A DNA stretch of 64,000 bases from Lichenostomus cassidix. Lineage: Eukaryota > Chordata > Aves > Passeriformes > Meliphagidae. Each line of letters starts with the position of its first letter. Positions within the stretch are counted from its first letter, which is position 1. Below the pieces are notes generated by a model. It ran no database searches and was not told the origin of the DNA. It worked only from the letters and a program-made list of their open reading frames with translations. The translations under genes were made by a program, and so were the position numbers. Location: the NCBI GenBank assembly GCA_008360975.2, contig CM039211.1, positions 2,163,295-2,227,294 of the forward strand. The letters are read 5' to 3'. Shown in pieces: positions 1-14,220 of this stretch.

Positions 1-2238
1 GCTTGTGAGATCTTCAGGGTTTTCTATATTCATCTGAAGCAGGAAAGATAATTTTTTCATGTCTGTTACTATCTTATATGAAAATAATAGGTTACCATCC
101 CCTTCTTTGAGCTTTAAATTAGCTCTGCCTTTTGAATTAATCCTTCTTCAGGTTGGCTTTCATTTCAAAAGATCTGCTGTTCCTTTTAAAATTCAATTGC
201 AGCCTTGAAAATATTCCAGTCAATATAATTGGTAGATTAGACCAACATCTGAAATTGTTCCCTTTTATAGAAGGAAACGAAAGCAGGATGATAAAAATAA
301 TAATGCCTTCTTTTATTAGCTCTATAATATATCATAATACAATAAATTATTTCAAGGTAAGGAAGCATTCCATTGGGGAGAAAAGGAGAACTAGATAATG
401 TGCTTGTAAAATTGGCATAAGAAAAAAATTATTCAAGTCCTCCATTCTATCCTCCACGCAGGTAATCAAAAATTTTTCTGTTAGGACATTTTAGATCTGG
501 AAGTGAAATGAGAAAACCCAATTGTTTTGGGTTTTTGTTTTATTTTTTTAATGGAAGAACTGTAGGGATTTTGATGTGTTTTAGGTGTCTGAGTGTCTTC
601 CCACTTATTTTGCTGAAGAAAGAAGAGACAGACAGGTTTAGTTCTTCTGAGGTAAACCAGAAGTAGGAGAAATGGAACCACAACAATGTGGTTCTTGGGC
701 TGTGGTGACCACACCAGAAAATAAGGTGAAAGCTGATAGAATAGTGTATATTTACCTTTGGCACCTGGTAAATGCCAAGAACAACAATTTTTAAAATCCT
801 ATAAGATTGCCAGAGATAGTCAAGACAAATTACTTTCTTTATTTCATTTTAAAAAGGGGGGGGAAAAGGGAAAAAAAAGATTTTTCATAAAATAAATTAG
901 GATATTTTCAGGAAAAAAATATTGTCTAAATAGAATTAGGGAAGTGTCTAAATTTCAATATCACAGCACTAAAGTAGACAATTAAATAAATGTGAATTGC
1001 ATGGGTTTGGTTTGTTTTTTCAATAAAACAGGCATCTAACTAAAGAGGCTTCAGCATAACCTTCTGTTTTGGTAGAGAAATGGGCTAGAAAGGAATTACA
1101 GCACCTCTGCATAAACGGTGTCAGTTTTGGACTTGTATTTTTGGATGGTAATTGAACAATATGAACTCAGAAATTCTATATCCCAAGCCCTGCACTCACT
1201 GCAGGATCCAGGAGCAGCTTAAAGGGAGCTGTGAAATGCAAGTACTGAAGGAGAGGTGGTCATATTAAAAATATTAAATAATAATTAAATAATATTTGTA
1301 TTATTATCTGGTTATTAGGGTTTATTTTGGGCTGGCAAAAGCTGGCCCTGAGGAGCTGAAACACTCACCAGTTTTGAGAGGTTGGTCATAGAGAGAAAGC
1401 ATTTAAATATGTTTTTGTGCCTGACAAAGAGTGATGATGCCTCACCCAGCCCAAATTCAGGAGAGAGGTGAGCAGAGAGGTGAGAAGAAGAAACTTGGAG
1501 TGAATTAAGCAGGCTGGAGGCAAAGAGGCCTGAGGGCATTTAAGTCTGGCAAATATTAATTAGTTTTTGAACAAAGGCAAGCCCCAGGGAAGGAGCCTGA
1601 CAGCACTGACAGTCACTGTGGGTGTGACTTTTGAAGACACATCTCTATTTTCCACTAATTTCAGTGGCATTTAAACAGATGGTTAATTGTTTGGGGTTTT
1701 TAAATATTGACGATTTTCTAAAGCAGAGGGTTTGGTTCCTATATTTTAGGAACATTTGGGGAAGAAGTTAGCAAGTTCTTTTTTGATGGAAAACATTTGT
1801 TTCAAAGAAAGCAAAGGAAAGAAAAAAGAAAAGGAAGAAAAGCAGACTTCCTCCTGATATTGAATAAAGGGCTTAAATAGCTGTTTTATTAACATTTTCT
1901 CCAGGAGTGCTGGGTGAACTCTTGAGTGAGCTTGTAGGTATTACAGATCCTGCTGGAGCCTGGACTTGAGGTGAAATAACAGTCTTATCAAGCAAAAATG
2001 CATGAGGGTGAAAGTTCTCCAAGCAGAAGAAATTTAACTAATGGCTGTTTGTCCAAGCACTCCTGGGAACTGCATTTTATATGTGAATGACAAAATCAGA
2101 TGGCAGCAGATGACAGTAAACAAACACAAATGCTCCCAAAACAGACAGGGATTATATATTTCCCTAAGATTATTGAAAGTGTCCAAAAAGCACCACAGAT
2201 TATGCTAAAATTATGTTTTTGATAAAGGTGATAAGGTG
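1..2238. other. Intergenic, no gene seen
   Basis: This is AT-rich sequence with small unconvincing frames on both strands. It has A/G-rich stretches near 852-886 and 1797-1850. I see no recognisable repeat or exon. Confidence 0.6.
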
Positions 2239-2520
2239 GTATTACTATTACTATTACTATTATTACTACTATTATTATTACTATTACTATTATTACTATT
2301 ACTGTTACTATTAATATTAATGTTAATATTACTATTACTACTGCTATTGTTACTAATAGTATCATCATTACTACTACTAATACTACTGCTATTATTACTA
2401 TTATTACTAATAATAGTAATAACTTGTACTATTACTACCATTGCTACTATTACTACTATTAATAGTATTATTATTACTACTATTACTATCATCATCATTA
2501 TAATAAATTATTACTATTAT
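2239..2520. repeat. ATT/ACT trinucleotide tract
   Basis: About 280 bp consist almost wholly of mixed ATT, ACT and related trinucleotides in one register. The result is a leucine-rich frame on + and Ser/Asn- or Val/Ile-rich frames on -, which are artefacts. Interspersed units such as ATCATC and GTT show the tract is old or mosaic. Confidence 0.95.
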
Positions 2521-4117
2521 GCAAAGTTTCAAATTATGAAATTGCATTTTTTAATGAAATATTTGTCTACAGTTTTCAGGAGAATCATATCAGAAAAAGA
2601 TCTGCACTGGTCAAAACAGCTAAAATAAATTTGGATATCACAGGGAAATTCTCATGATTGCAGATAGAGCTCAAGAAGGGCTCAATTAAAAAAAAGAAGA
2701 TTGTGATTGCAGTTTTTTTTACCTTCTGAGTTGTTGAAGATGAAGGAGTAGGGACCACTGACTTATAACTTATGACCCTGATTTATTGCTGAGGATGTTA
2801 AATAACCTGTGGTTTCTTTGAGAAGGCTGAACAAAACCCCAAAGAGTAGTTTGGTGGTTTAAAATTAAAAAATCAGTAGTTAAAATTAAAAAATTTAAGG
2901 GAAAACATTGTATACGTGAAACATTTTCTGCATTGTGGTAGCTCTTAACACACGAACTGGTGATTTCTGATTCTGATTTTTAATATTTGAATAAAAATAT
3001 GATTTTATTTTGATGAGTCATGTCCTGAAGTCTTCACTCATTATTCCCTAGAAATAAATACTCATTGATGCCTTGGCATGCTAAAAGGGAAAAAAATGGG
3101 TGGAAGAAGAAGGGGAGAGATCTGAAAAAAAATAAGCCCCAAAGAACTCAACAATTTATTTTCCACTTTTTCAAACACCGTTTGTGTTTAATTTGTTTTC
3201 ATTGACATACCCTGCTAGACCCCCTGAATATATGAAATTTTATCCTCTCAAAACACTCATATTTGGCCCCCAGAGCTGCAAATTCTGCACCAGGTGCATG
3301 GTTAAGTTATCACACTGCTCAGCACAACCTCTGTATACATGAAAACCCCTTTATCTCAGAAAGGAAGGGGTGATAAGATTAAATGTCCTTCACAGAGGTC
3401 TAGAAAAGGTGTATTTTTCTGAGCTTTCTGAGCTCTGTTCCAGGGCCTTATGGCCTTAACAGTGAACCTTTCTCCTTGGTGTGTTTGATGTGCAAGTTCT
3501 AGACAACAATTGGACAAAAGTATGCAATTATTGTGTTCTCTGGTGGTTGTGCAATGAGACATCAATTCCAGACAGAAAAGGTCTGAGGACATCATCACCA
3601 ACCCAGCCTGATCAATCACACCAGGGGCAATCTGCATTTTTTTTGTCCCCTAAATTACTGCAGCACATGAGGTGTGTTTGCATGTTGGTGCAGAATTTCA
3701 GTGGGAATACCTCAAGAGGTATTTTTTTCCAAAAAGTAATGGTTGTAAGAGGAAAGGACTATTTTGTTTTTGGAGAAAAACTGTGTAATTATTGCTTTTT
3801 CAGGTGCCTGAAACTTACTGTGGCATAAGCTGCTCTTGCCACAAGGATGGCCTCTCTATTCCAAGGCTACAGGACTGTAGATTTCCATCTTAAAATCAAA
3901 ATTCTGTGCCCAGATTTTTATAACCAGGAATTATCTCTCACATCAGTAGAATAGTTTCCTCACTGTGTGAATGTGATGGCAGAAGATATTCCCAAGGGAT
4001 AATCCTTATTCCCAATTTGCCAGCCACAGCATGGGTTATACTCATGTTTTATGTCAACATACAGAGGTAAATGTACCTAAACACAGAAGTATATATATAA
4101 ACATATATTGCCTGAAA
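2521..4117. other. Intergenic, no gene seen
   Basis: This is ordinary AT-rich sequence. The overlapping frames at 3356-3828 on opposite strands have no recognisable domain and look like chance. Confidence 0.6.
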
Positions 4118-4270
4118 ATGGGAACAGGCTGCCCAGGGAAGTGGTTGAGTCACCATTGCTGGGAGTGCTCCAAAAACGTGCAGAGATGGCATTTGGGAAT
4201 GTGGTTTACTGGCTGGACTCGATTAATCCAGAGGTCTTTTCCAGCCTAAGCCATTCCATGATTCCATAGA
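4118..4270 (+). mobile_element. CR1 LINE 3' tail fragment
   Basis: GGGAACAGGCTGCCCAGGGA, GTGGTTGAGTCACCATTGCT, then CTGGACTCGATTAATCCAGA and a terminal ATTCCATGATTCCAT form the last 150 bp of an avian CR1 element. Only the extreme 3' end is present. The terminal near-8-bp repeat (ATTCCATG ATTCCATA) is the CR1 signature. Confidence 0.92.
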
Positions 4271-5168
4271 AAGCACACAATCACACACAATCAATTGTGT
4301 ATAATTAATATGTTGTACGTTGTATTTAAATAACATAGATTATGTATATTTTAAAATTACATACACATACACATGCAAGGCCTAATCCAATTGCCTTTAT
4401 TTAAACAAACCTTGGTTTATTCTGAGTAGAAAAGGCACATTTCTAGAGTGAAGAATGAAGAATTTCTGGGCTTCATTCACGGATTATAAATATTTACTAA
4501 ATGTGAATGGGGAGAGCAAGGCACAATCCTCAGAGCATCCATAGGTGTGATATTGAACCATTAATGCAGCAAATAGAGGACAACCAATACACACTGGTGG
4601 ATGTGTTTTTGAAGGATGAGATGTCTATTTCAGATATTCTTACAGAGGAAAAAGACTGATGTGGGTGGAGGTTTGTCACTGCTGTCACAGAGCCACCTGA
4701 GAAACTTGGAGAAAACGTTTAGGTTCTCTCAGCTCCTGGTGTCTCTTTGGCAGGAATTGAACCCATTCATGTGCACAACTTCTCTCAATCCCAAGGAACT
4801 TCTTCTGGAGAGTGGTGTAACCCATTGAAAATATCCCTGTTCCAGGTTTATGCAGGCTGACTGTGTTATTCACTTTATTATTTAAAAATGATGCATTATT
4901 CATAACGATGCTTTCAAATCTGCTTTAATCTGCATTTATGAGATGAAGTATGTGCAGCTGTGAACAGCCTTTCATTTAGCTTCAAAATAATCTGGCATTA
5001 AGCAATAGTTTGCAGGGGTTCATTAGCAGAAGTTACAGATGATTTTGATCAATTTTTTTGTTAGCAGCTAGCCTGTTTATTACACAGTTTTTTTTACTCC
5101 TGTAGTGTGTTATTTTCTTTTTTCTTTCTTCTGCACCAGGTGCAGAATTAAATCAAATAGCACATGCT

Positions 5169-5234
5169 AAAAATAAAAAATAAAATTAAAAAAAAAAAAA
5201 AAGGAAAAAAGAGAAGAAAGAAAAGAAAAAAAAA
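5169..5234 (+). repeat. A-rich tract
   Basis: A 65-bp purine run is mostly A, with AAATAAAAAATAAAA at the left and GAGAAGAAAGAAAAG at the right. It could be an old poly(A) tail, but no retroelement body is recognisable to its left. Confidence 0.8.
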
Positions 5235-5726
5235 CTGCTTGCTTTCCTTCCTTGTTGCCTTCTTCCCCAGTCAGTGCTGCCTTATTTAAACAAGTTTGGT
5301 CTGGTTAAAGGCTTCCGCCGTGAGCTTTGCAGCATGGACACTCTGTAGTGCTTCTTCATGACAAGTCAGTGCAATGTGAGACAAATTCCTGGCTGAACAT
5401 AACCAGAATTGATGTAACTGCACACCAGAATTCACAGGGCTTTTGCTTGTTGTGGTTTTGAAGAGCAGTGGGAAGACAACTAAACCAATGTCCCATTAAT
5501 GTATTCCTTGGTTCTGAAAAAATGAGGAAACTTGTGAGCTCTGGGGAGAATGACATTAGATTTTTATTTCTAAAGACACATTAATAGATGCAGAAGAGTA
5601 CTAGTGATCACTATGTTGTGCAACAATCAAAGATCCTCACTGGAAGGAGAGGAAATCCTTAAAAGACTAAGATCAGTTACTAAGATGATTCTCCACCCTA
5701 TTGAACATACATTATTTATAACTATT

Positions 5727-5744
5727 ATGTATATTAATATACAT
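5727..5744. repeat. 18-bp AT-rich palindrome
   Basis: ATGTATATTAATATACAT is a perfect palindrome in a stretch of TATA-like sequence. Such palindromes arise readily in AT-rich DNA. Confidence 0.8.
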
Positions 5745-8305
5745 CATAATTTATAACCATTATATATAATATTCCTTCCCCAGGTCTAAGTGCATGTAAG
5801 AAATGGGATGGGATTTAAAGCTTTATCCACGGATATCCATGAAAAACATTTTGACCATTCCTGATGTTCAGAAGACAGAACATGTATTCTGAACCTCAAA
5901 TAACCTAGGTTCTCCCTCTCCTCCTAAACCCTTCCTGAGACTGAGCCTCTTGTGCTGTGTTTCCAGCAAAAATAACATTGTAAGGTTTTCCTAGCCAAAA
6001 CCAGAGAATAACACCCTTGTCTTCAGCACTGAAGCTTCATCTCTGCTGTGATTTTGAAAAGTGACATTCTCATTTAATTGGACTGATATCTGCACTCACT
6101 GTGTGCTTTTTCACCAGTACTGCTCGTTTCTATTATGACTGGATGAAAATCTTCCACAAATTTTTCCACAGTTTCTCAGTGGGAAAAACAAGGATTTCTG
6201 ATTTGTTTTCTGAAAAATCCTGCTGCCTGTGAAAACATTCCAGTATCGAACTGCAAAAGTTCATGGAGGGAAACTCTTGGCAAGTGCCTGAGTTCTACCT
6301 TCAAAAACCATATTGATTTTTCTACCAGCTGGGCTTCCCAACCTGATTTCACTGTTTGTGACACATCACAGCCTTGAGACCACCAGAGTCTTCTCCCCAA
6401 GAAGAAAGACCACAGTGAATTGATTCACAGAGGAAACCCAAGTTGTCTTTAGGGAAAGGAGTGGGAATGTTCAGCCTCTGAACTACAAATGCTGTGAAGA
6501 ACTCTGGAAAACATAATTTTGGAGTTTTGCAGCCCAAAGTGGAGATTCTCACTGAGGAGACAGAGGGAAGCAGAGAGGCACACCCTGTCCTGCTCCCACC
6601 AAATCACCTCACAGGTAATATCATCATATTTTATTTCCAGCAGCACTGCTAAACAAAGGCAGTCTGGGGAGAATGAGGGAAAGTTTCTTAATTTTGGTCC
6701 ATCACCTCCAGAAAAGCCTCGTAAAACCCATCAGTTGCATTCTGCAACCCTCACTGTAAATGTCAGTCCCATATTTTTGAGAAAACATGCCAATCCCTAT
6801 TCCACAGCTTAGCCTATTTGAGAAGAGATATATTTACCTGTCCTCCCCAGGGTCAAACAGGAGCAGATGGAGGACACTGGAGAGGCAATTAACAAACTTT
6901 TCATTCATAAGCCAAGCCCTTGTGAGACAGGTTAAAGAGAAATAATGCAGGCAGTAATCCCAAGCCTGTTTTTTCTGGAGACTTTTCAAGGCAGAACACC
7001 AGCAGTGAATGCCAACAAGACAAATCCTATGCTTCTATGACTAGGACTTAATCATGACATCACAGAAGTATTAAATCTTTAATCTGTGTACACAGATGTG
7101 CTTGGTTGGAACACTCACGTGTGGTTTCTGCCCTTCTCACAGCTCATAATGGGAAGAGACAGAAACTGAGTTATGTCCCTTAAACCTCCTGATCTGGGGA
7201 CCTTCACAAGGGCTGGGGGTCATCTGAGTTGTGGAAAGAACTGTTGTTAATAAATTGTCCATCTGAGCTGGAAATAATTGTTTCTTGGCTATTCTATGGC
7301 TGAGTAAAGGGGATTTTGTCTCCTTGCCTCAGCTGAGGGTGGACTCATGGCTCTTAGGCAGGACACAGCCTGCAGGAAGCTCCAAACAGGCAGCAGCCCT
7401 GGCCTGGGAGGTTTTCTGCTTCAGATTGCTCATTCCTGATCAATTTTGCTCTGCTCTGCTTTCACCATCAGATGGGATTGTAATCCACATCAGCTGACTC
7501 AGGCAAGCTTGCAGTTGTGTTCCCCACACACACCTGAGAAGCTGGGGTGAGAAAAAGAGGAGGTAGCTCAGCTGCTGGTGCAGATCCAGATTACATCTAG
7601 GCATTTGTGTTTGGATATTACTGCCTTCTTCAGCAATTTAGAGAGTTTCATCACCGTTTCTTTCTGATGAACCTGATACTGTCAATTTCCAATGTGCAGA
7701 GCAGTGATTCCACTGGAATGTATGGCAGCATGGCAAGGAATTAAAGTAAGGCTTATATTTTACAAGTGCACGTTTTATGGGGTTTTTCCCTTTGTGTTTT
7801 CAACCAGAAAGTTTTCTCCCATCTCATGGTCTGTGTGCAACTGATTTTTATCTGATTTTCCAACCTTTGCTTCATGAGCAATAGTGAGTAAAGCACCAAA
7901 TTTTTTTATTGCCCTGTCTGGACCACAGACAGTGATAATGATCTTTTCTTGTGGAGATATCTCTTGCAGGGCAGCTGCTCTCCTTCGCTGTGAAATCTGC
8001 CATGCATTCCTCCCCAGCTGCATCCACTGCATGATTAATTGGATCTACACCTTGGATATATATCTCTCTCACCATTCTCTCCTCTCCTCTCTTCCTCACA
8101 CTTTGGATAATGCTAGCTAAAACATTTTACAATCTCTCTTGTCATTTACCTTACGCTCTTCCTCTTTACCTTTTTAAAAAGAAATATTGTCCACGTGTTT
8201 TGTTTCTCTGCTCCTTCTTTCTACCACCTGTCTGCTGGATTTGGGGGTCAGGAATTTGGTTTGGAACTTTCTCCCATTTCCAGTCACATCTTTACATGCA
8301 TTAAG

Positions 8306-8370
8306 TTACATTTCTGTAATTTACGTTTGTGTAAATTACATTTTTGTAAAATTTTGTAATTTTACATTTC
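8306..8370 (+). repeat. Short tandem repeat of TTAC...GTAA units
   Basis: Units of 15-16 bp repeat about four times: TTACATTTCTGTAAT, TTACGTTTGTGTAAA, TTACATTTTTGTAAAA, then a diverged copy ending TTTTACATTTCT. Each unit is itself a small inverted repeat (TTAC and GTAA arms). Confidence 0.75.
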
Positions 8371-10360
8371 TCTGTCATTACATATCCTTGTTTCACACCA
8401 TCCTTGATGGCTGTCAGCCCACACAATTTTCCTTTTTGGTGACTTTGCTACCAAGAAGGTGAATATACAGTGGAGGCTTGCTATAGCCTGTGTCATACTG
8501 AGGGGTTAAAAGCTGCCCATTATCACTTTACATTCAATGTTTTCATCAATGTCCACTGAATTTAGTTTCACTAAATTCTCTGGGGCCAAATGCCAAATGA
8601 AAATATGAACTTTCATGATGAAATTTTCATCTCCTCTGTGCTCACAGTTATGAAAGAGAGGTTTGAAACATGCATATTGTTGTGGAAGCACAGGAGTGCA
8701 AAGATTACAATTTTTGTTATAACTTTGGGGTTTGGGGGCTCAGTATTTTTTAAGGTATCTGACAACACCCTTGTCCTTGACAGAGGTTTCCAGAGGTCAC
8801 TCAGCAACCCAGCACAGCAAATGCTTGTCTGTGACTGTTCCTGACACTGGTGCCTGAGGACCTCAAAGGAAAAAAAAATATCAAGGTATGTCAATAAATC
8901 ATAGGAGCCAAAGGTTTAGATTAAAAAAAAAAACAACTGTACACTATAATAAAGCCTTTCTCTTATGAGTGACGGGGCCCTTTCACATTTTATCCTCCTG
9001 AACTCCTGGTTAAAAGAGTAGCAGGGCCTCAGAAACATATCATGTACTTTCCTTCCCTTCCCTTCCCTTGTTCTTCATGAACAAAAATATTTAGATAAAA
9101 AGGGGTCCTTATTTCCTAACAGTCCATCCGCCTCTCCTGTTTATTCTCTACCTGGTGTCATCGTCCTCTGAGTTTTGGCAGGGCAATAATTTCCACAGCA
9201 GCCCTGCTGGGATGTCACAAGCAGAGGACTAGGATTTCAGATTTTTAATAAGTAGAAAAAGAAAGAGGAATACTTAAACAAAGACTCTGTCTTCAAGTAA
9301 ATATCCTCAACGATGTACAAAAAGGAAAGAAAAACAGGGGAAATGTCTAAAACCCAGGCAGGACTGTGCAAGAACAGTTTAGCTTTTTCAAACTTTTCCA
9401 CACACTCCCAGATGGACTTCAGGAATGCCATTGCCTTTTGTCTTCATCCTGTGTTAGAAAGCTGCCTCTGTATTTTTTTTGGGCAGAAGAAGGAGCCTGG
9501 CCAAGTTTCAGAGTGAACTGGATAAGATTTTAATGACCTTTTTCGCAGAGCTAAATGGCAGGATCCCACCTTAAACAGAGGGATGGATTCCCAAAATAAA
9601 CAGAGAGAATTCCTCTCAGATGGAGGCAGAGCAAGGTGGGCAGAAGTTGGGCTGGGGAGAACCAGGCAGTGCTGCTTTTGAGCATGTCTGGGGCTTGGGG
9701 CTGTGGGAAAAAAACCCAAAAAACATCAGATGTGGTTCTGAGGAAGAAAACCTCAGTAGTTTTTTTTCAGGGTTATTGTCACCTGCATTGTGGATCACAC
9801 CATAACAGATAGGTGGGTTAGACAAATTGGGTGGGTTAGCCAAGCACATGAATAACTGAGTTTGTGAGGTTTTAATTACAAGCCCTGTGAAGCCAACGGA
9901 GCAATTAGAACTTGAAACCATGAGCAAACCTCCAGGTGTAGCTCACATGCCTCAGATGGAAGTTAAAATAATCACTAGGGCCCAGATTGTGCCATCAGTA
10001 TTCCCACGGAGTACTTGTTTATTCTCCAAGTAAATCTCTTTGAAACCCAGCATGTTCAGAACACCAAAATCTGCTGTAATTAGCTGCCAGCAAATGGCCA
10101 TGTGGCCAAAAAGAATTCTCAAAAAAATTATGTCTTAGTTGTGTAAAAGAGTTACTAAAGCAAGGCTTTAAGTGATGTGTATTTTTACTTTTACTAGAAT
10201 AATATTACAGTGATAGCTATCCAAACCACAGCATTTCACAAGTCTTCCTAGGTAGGATAGTAACACTACTGTCCTTGAAAAAAATCTGCATTTTTTTCTG
10301 AGATGGAAACATACTGATATAAACCCCAAAATTTTGAGACATTCAAAATATAATGTGCTG

Positions 10361-10386
10361 TTTTCCACTGCAATTTTCCACTGCAA
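10361..10386 (+). repeat. Two-copy 13-bp tandem repeat
   Basis: TTTTCCACTGCAA occurs twice in perfect tandem. Confidence 0.9.
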
Positions 10387-13300
10387 TTGTGCAGATACTG
10401 CAGGAAGGCAATTTTCATGCTTTGGTTAAAAGAAGCAGCACAGTTAGGGAAAAAAAAAAAAAAAGACTGGTATTTTAAACATTAAATTTTCTTTTCCAGC
10501 AATGATGATATCTTAGGTTAAACACTACTCTCCACAGCACTGAGTTGCTTACCTATCTGTCTCCAAATAGGTAAAGTCTAAATAAATTCCTAAATTCCTG
10601 AAAATAAAGCACAAAAATAAAGGGTGGACCTTGAGTTGGATAAATCCCCTGCTACCCTCTGCTTCCAGCAGGTTTCCAGGACTGCATTTGCATTTCACAT
10701 GTGTGTTTCATGAACCAATTAATAATAATTGGTGATGTGTTTTCTTATATATGCCTGTAGCAAGACATTGTGTAATTTGTTCAAACAGTGGTTTTATTTC
10801 AATATGCAGTCATTACAGCTATATTTGCAAATTAAGTATATATATTCATGTACACATGTGGGATAATTATATACACCTCTTTCTTTTACTATTTGGACTG
10901 TATTTATTTTTTTTCAGGTGAAGATCTATCTTGTTAATTTATCCAGACTTCCTCCTGGATGGGAGCAACTGCAGCCTGCAAAGACACCCAGGAAATTTTT
11001 TTTAAAAATGAGAATCTAATGCCAGTGGGGGCATTTAGGGATTTGGATGGGTTTCTTTGGGTGGAGTGTTGTCTGGGTTGTGGGTTGGGGTTGGTTTTTT
11101 TTCCCTCCATTACGAGAAATTATGAGAAATTTAATTTCTTGCTGTGTCAAGGGCGAGAAGAGAAATGACACGTGGGGTGAATAAGTAACTTCAAATTGTT
11201 TTCCCCTGCTGTGCCAGCGTGGAACAATCTGTTACCTGCAGATCAATTACACATTGGCAAGTGGTGGCAGCTTTAAACTGCAGGTATTTGGCCCTAAATA
11301 ATGGGGTAAAACCACTCAGTAGAGGCACCCACTGTGGGTGAATTTTGTGTCACTCGTGCACTCTCAGGAGCACGACCACCACTCGTGCATTAATCAAAAT
11401 ATGCTTTCAATCCCATGATTTTTTTAATCCTTGATTAGAAAAAATCCCAGTTTTACACATTCCAGGTGTAAAACTCCTTGGGGTCGTTTCACTGAGGGAA
11501 ATTTGGTAAAGAACTCGAGGATTTTTTTGTACACAGAACCCAAATTCAGGCAGCAGTAAACACTTCAAAGCTCCCTCAGCGCTCCCAGGATCAGACCTGG
11601 GAAACAGGATATGGGATTTAGCATGCTGAGTAGTGAAAAAAAACCACTACTTTTATGTAGACAACATTTAAAAATAACAGGAAAGCCAGCTTCTCATGGA
11701 GCCAAAGATCCCTAAGGATTTTAAACAGGAATTGTCTTTCTGCAGTAGAACATCTGCAGGTGCAGATGGAAACATCTTTAAGCAGGAGCCACAGAATATA
11801 TTTTTCTCAGCTATGGGTGATGGAAAAACATGGGTTTTCAAAGTCAGGGGAAGCAAGGGTGTTCCTGGCTTAAACTGGATAACCTGCTACCACAAAACCC
11901 CATCCAATCCCATCCAAAATCCCATTTAACTGCTTGCTCCTGAAAGATTTGGCTTCAAAACCACTCTTTACATCTCTGTGAGGCTGAGGGGCTCCGTGGA
12001 GCACAAAATCAGTTTAATTCACACTGGTGGATGTGTAAGGACTTGTGAGAGGTCAGGGTGCTGACAGGGAATGTGGCTGCTGCAAGGATAAAATTGCTAC
12101 ACCTTTTTAAAAACACATTGTTAAAAAATCTGGGAATTCTACAGCCTCGTGATGGTAATGTGCACCCCAAACTGAGCTTTGTCTGCAGCTTCCACTGGGG
12201 AAGCAGGATGAGAAGTGTGCAGACAGAGATTCAGAGAGCAGGAGACTCTTTTTGGAAGGCAAAATGGGGTTGTTGCACAAGTCAAGGCTGGAAGTTCTTT
12301 ATTTTCTGGCTGAAGAGTTAATAAAAACAAAACCAGGGTCTGGGAGAATGTATCTGGTGAGGGGACAGTGATGCTGTGGTTTCTGACACTGTTGTATTTT
12401 TTTTGTCAAATTTTCATCAAAATTTTTTTTCACGATTTTTTATCTTCTCTCTCACCTTCATGAAGTCAAATACCGTGATTGTCCTGGAAATACAGCACCC
12501 CTTCTGCTGCTTTCACATATTTTTCCTTGTTCATTACTCATTTATTCTGTGAACCATTACCGTAACCTTGTTTTAAGCATATTTGGGTTTGAAAAGAAAA
12601 GGTATTTGCGTCTAAAAATCAGAAGACTGTGGAGCTTTATGGTGTCAGGCTTACTCTCTTTTATTTTAAGAGAAGAAACTTTTTTTTTGTTTGAGATTAG
12701 ATGAATGAGAGCTAATCAGTGTTCTTACATTTTTAGGACTCACCGAGGTAATTTCATAGGCCACAAGTTAATTTGTAGAACACACAACTTTTGTTTTTTT
12801 TCAAGTTTTAATCAAATGCATTGCAATTATTCAAGCCATTTATTATCTTTACAATAGGAAATAAATAGCCCTTCATTTGCAGGCTCAAACTTTCCTTAAA
12901 AAGCATTGGATAAACTGTAGATCAATATAGTACCACTGCAAGCCATTTGATGGAATATTTTCACTAAATAGATACATCTGCGGTAAATATTTTAACAAAA
13001 ACATTTACTGGCATATTCCTTGGTGAAGGCAATAAAATTTTTCAACATTGTGCTGAAAACTAAGGATTAGAAAACAAATTGTAATTGCCTGTTTTTATTT
13101 ATCAAGATGAAAGGAAGATCACAAAAACAGCAAAAACATCAAACGATAGAAATAAATTTGTCATGTATGTTTTCTTTTAAATTATTAACTGTAGAAGACA
13201 TAGCTTTTTTAGGGTTTATGGGATTCATTTGGATTCAAATCTTACTTTCAGAGCTCAGGAGTAATATATAGTTCAGTAGGAATAAAGTCTCTTTGCTACT

Positions 13301-14056
13301 GAGAAGAGAGACTGTGAGTTTGGAGCCTCACAGAGGTGGTTGGAAGTTCTGCTCTGCAGGAATTGCTGATGTGAAACATCTAAAAAACACTAGAAAAATA
13401 CTAAAGATACAAGAAAACTTAGAGGTTGGCATTTTCTTGTTTGTTTTGTGGTTTGTTTTTTTAAATTTGTGTGGTCAATAGGCCAAGTTGCTACTTTAAT
13501 GAACTGTAATTTTTCTGTTTTTCCTCTGCACTACCATGTGTTTGGGCAGCTGCAATAAAATGAAATTATGAAATGTGTCCTGTGTTTAAAATTACTCAAA
13601 TATGTGCACTGATTCATAGCATGCAACTTGCTCTTACACAAAGAAATTAAATTTTTTTTAAAAAAATTCCTCGTGGATGTACCATTACTGTTTTTCCTGT
13701 AGGAAGTTTTATATGGATCTATTCCGACTGAGGCATTCTAAGAAATTCTACTTTTTTGCTTTCACAGGTAAACAAAATTAAATATATTATGAATTAAATT
13801 CATTATTAGAACTTTAGTGGGCTTTGGTGAGTTACCCATATATTCAAATGCCATTCAATTAAGGGTTTCACAGTGCTATCAGAAGGAAAAAGTGTGATCC
13901 CTTGAGTAACAAAAAAATTTGCACTATGGCAATGAGTCATTTTATCAAAAGGAATTAGGTAAAATACTAGATCTCTAAAGCTAAGTGTTTTTTTTTAAAA
14001 GGTGGAGAGTGTCTGTCAGTAATTTACTTCAGAGTTGCCTGCAGCAATGAAATTTT

Positions 14057-14131
14057 TAAAGTGTTTATTAAATTTTAAATATATTTTTAAATTCATTTGA
14101 TGTGTTAAAGTTTCTAAAGTGTTTATTAAAT
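14057..14131 (+). repeat. Spaced direct repeat TAAAGTGTTTATTAAAT
   Basis: The 17-mer TAAAGTGTTTATTAAAT occurs at 14057-14073 and at 14115-14131, 58 bp apart, with an AT-rich spacer that shares weaker similarity. Confidence 0.8.
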
Positions 14132-14220
14132 CTGATGTGGACAGAGTGCTGAGGTTAGACATGAATTAAGCTGGAGAAAGTGCAAATGACCTCTGTGTGC
14201 TGACCAACCCTGCCCATGGT

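Larger units (their letters stand above)
4271..8305. other. Intergenic, no gene seen
   Basis: Apart from the A-rich tract at 5.2 kb and the palindrome at 5.7 kb, I see nothing recognisable. Short frames at 6.2-6.8 kb and 7.3-8.1 kb lack any domain signal. Confidence 0.6.

Noticed and set aside
2236..2628. Leucine-rich 130-codon frame resembling a membrane protein
   Set aside because: Translation of the ATT/ACT trinucleotide tract.
4588..12036. The shared 17-mer CACACTGGTGGATGTGT at 4590 and 12020
   Set aside because: Similarity does not extend beyond the 17 bases; a chance match of this length is not surprising across 64 kb.
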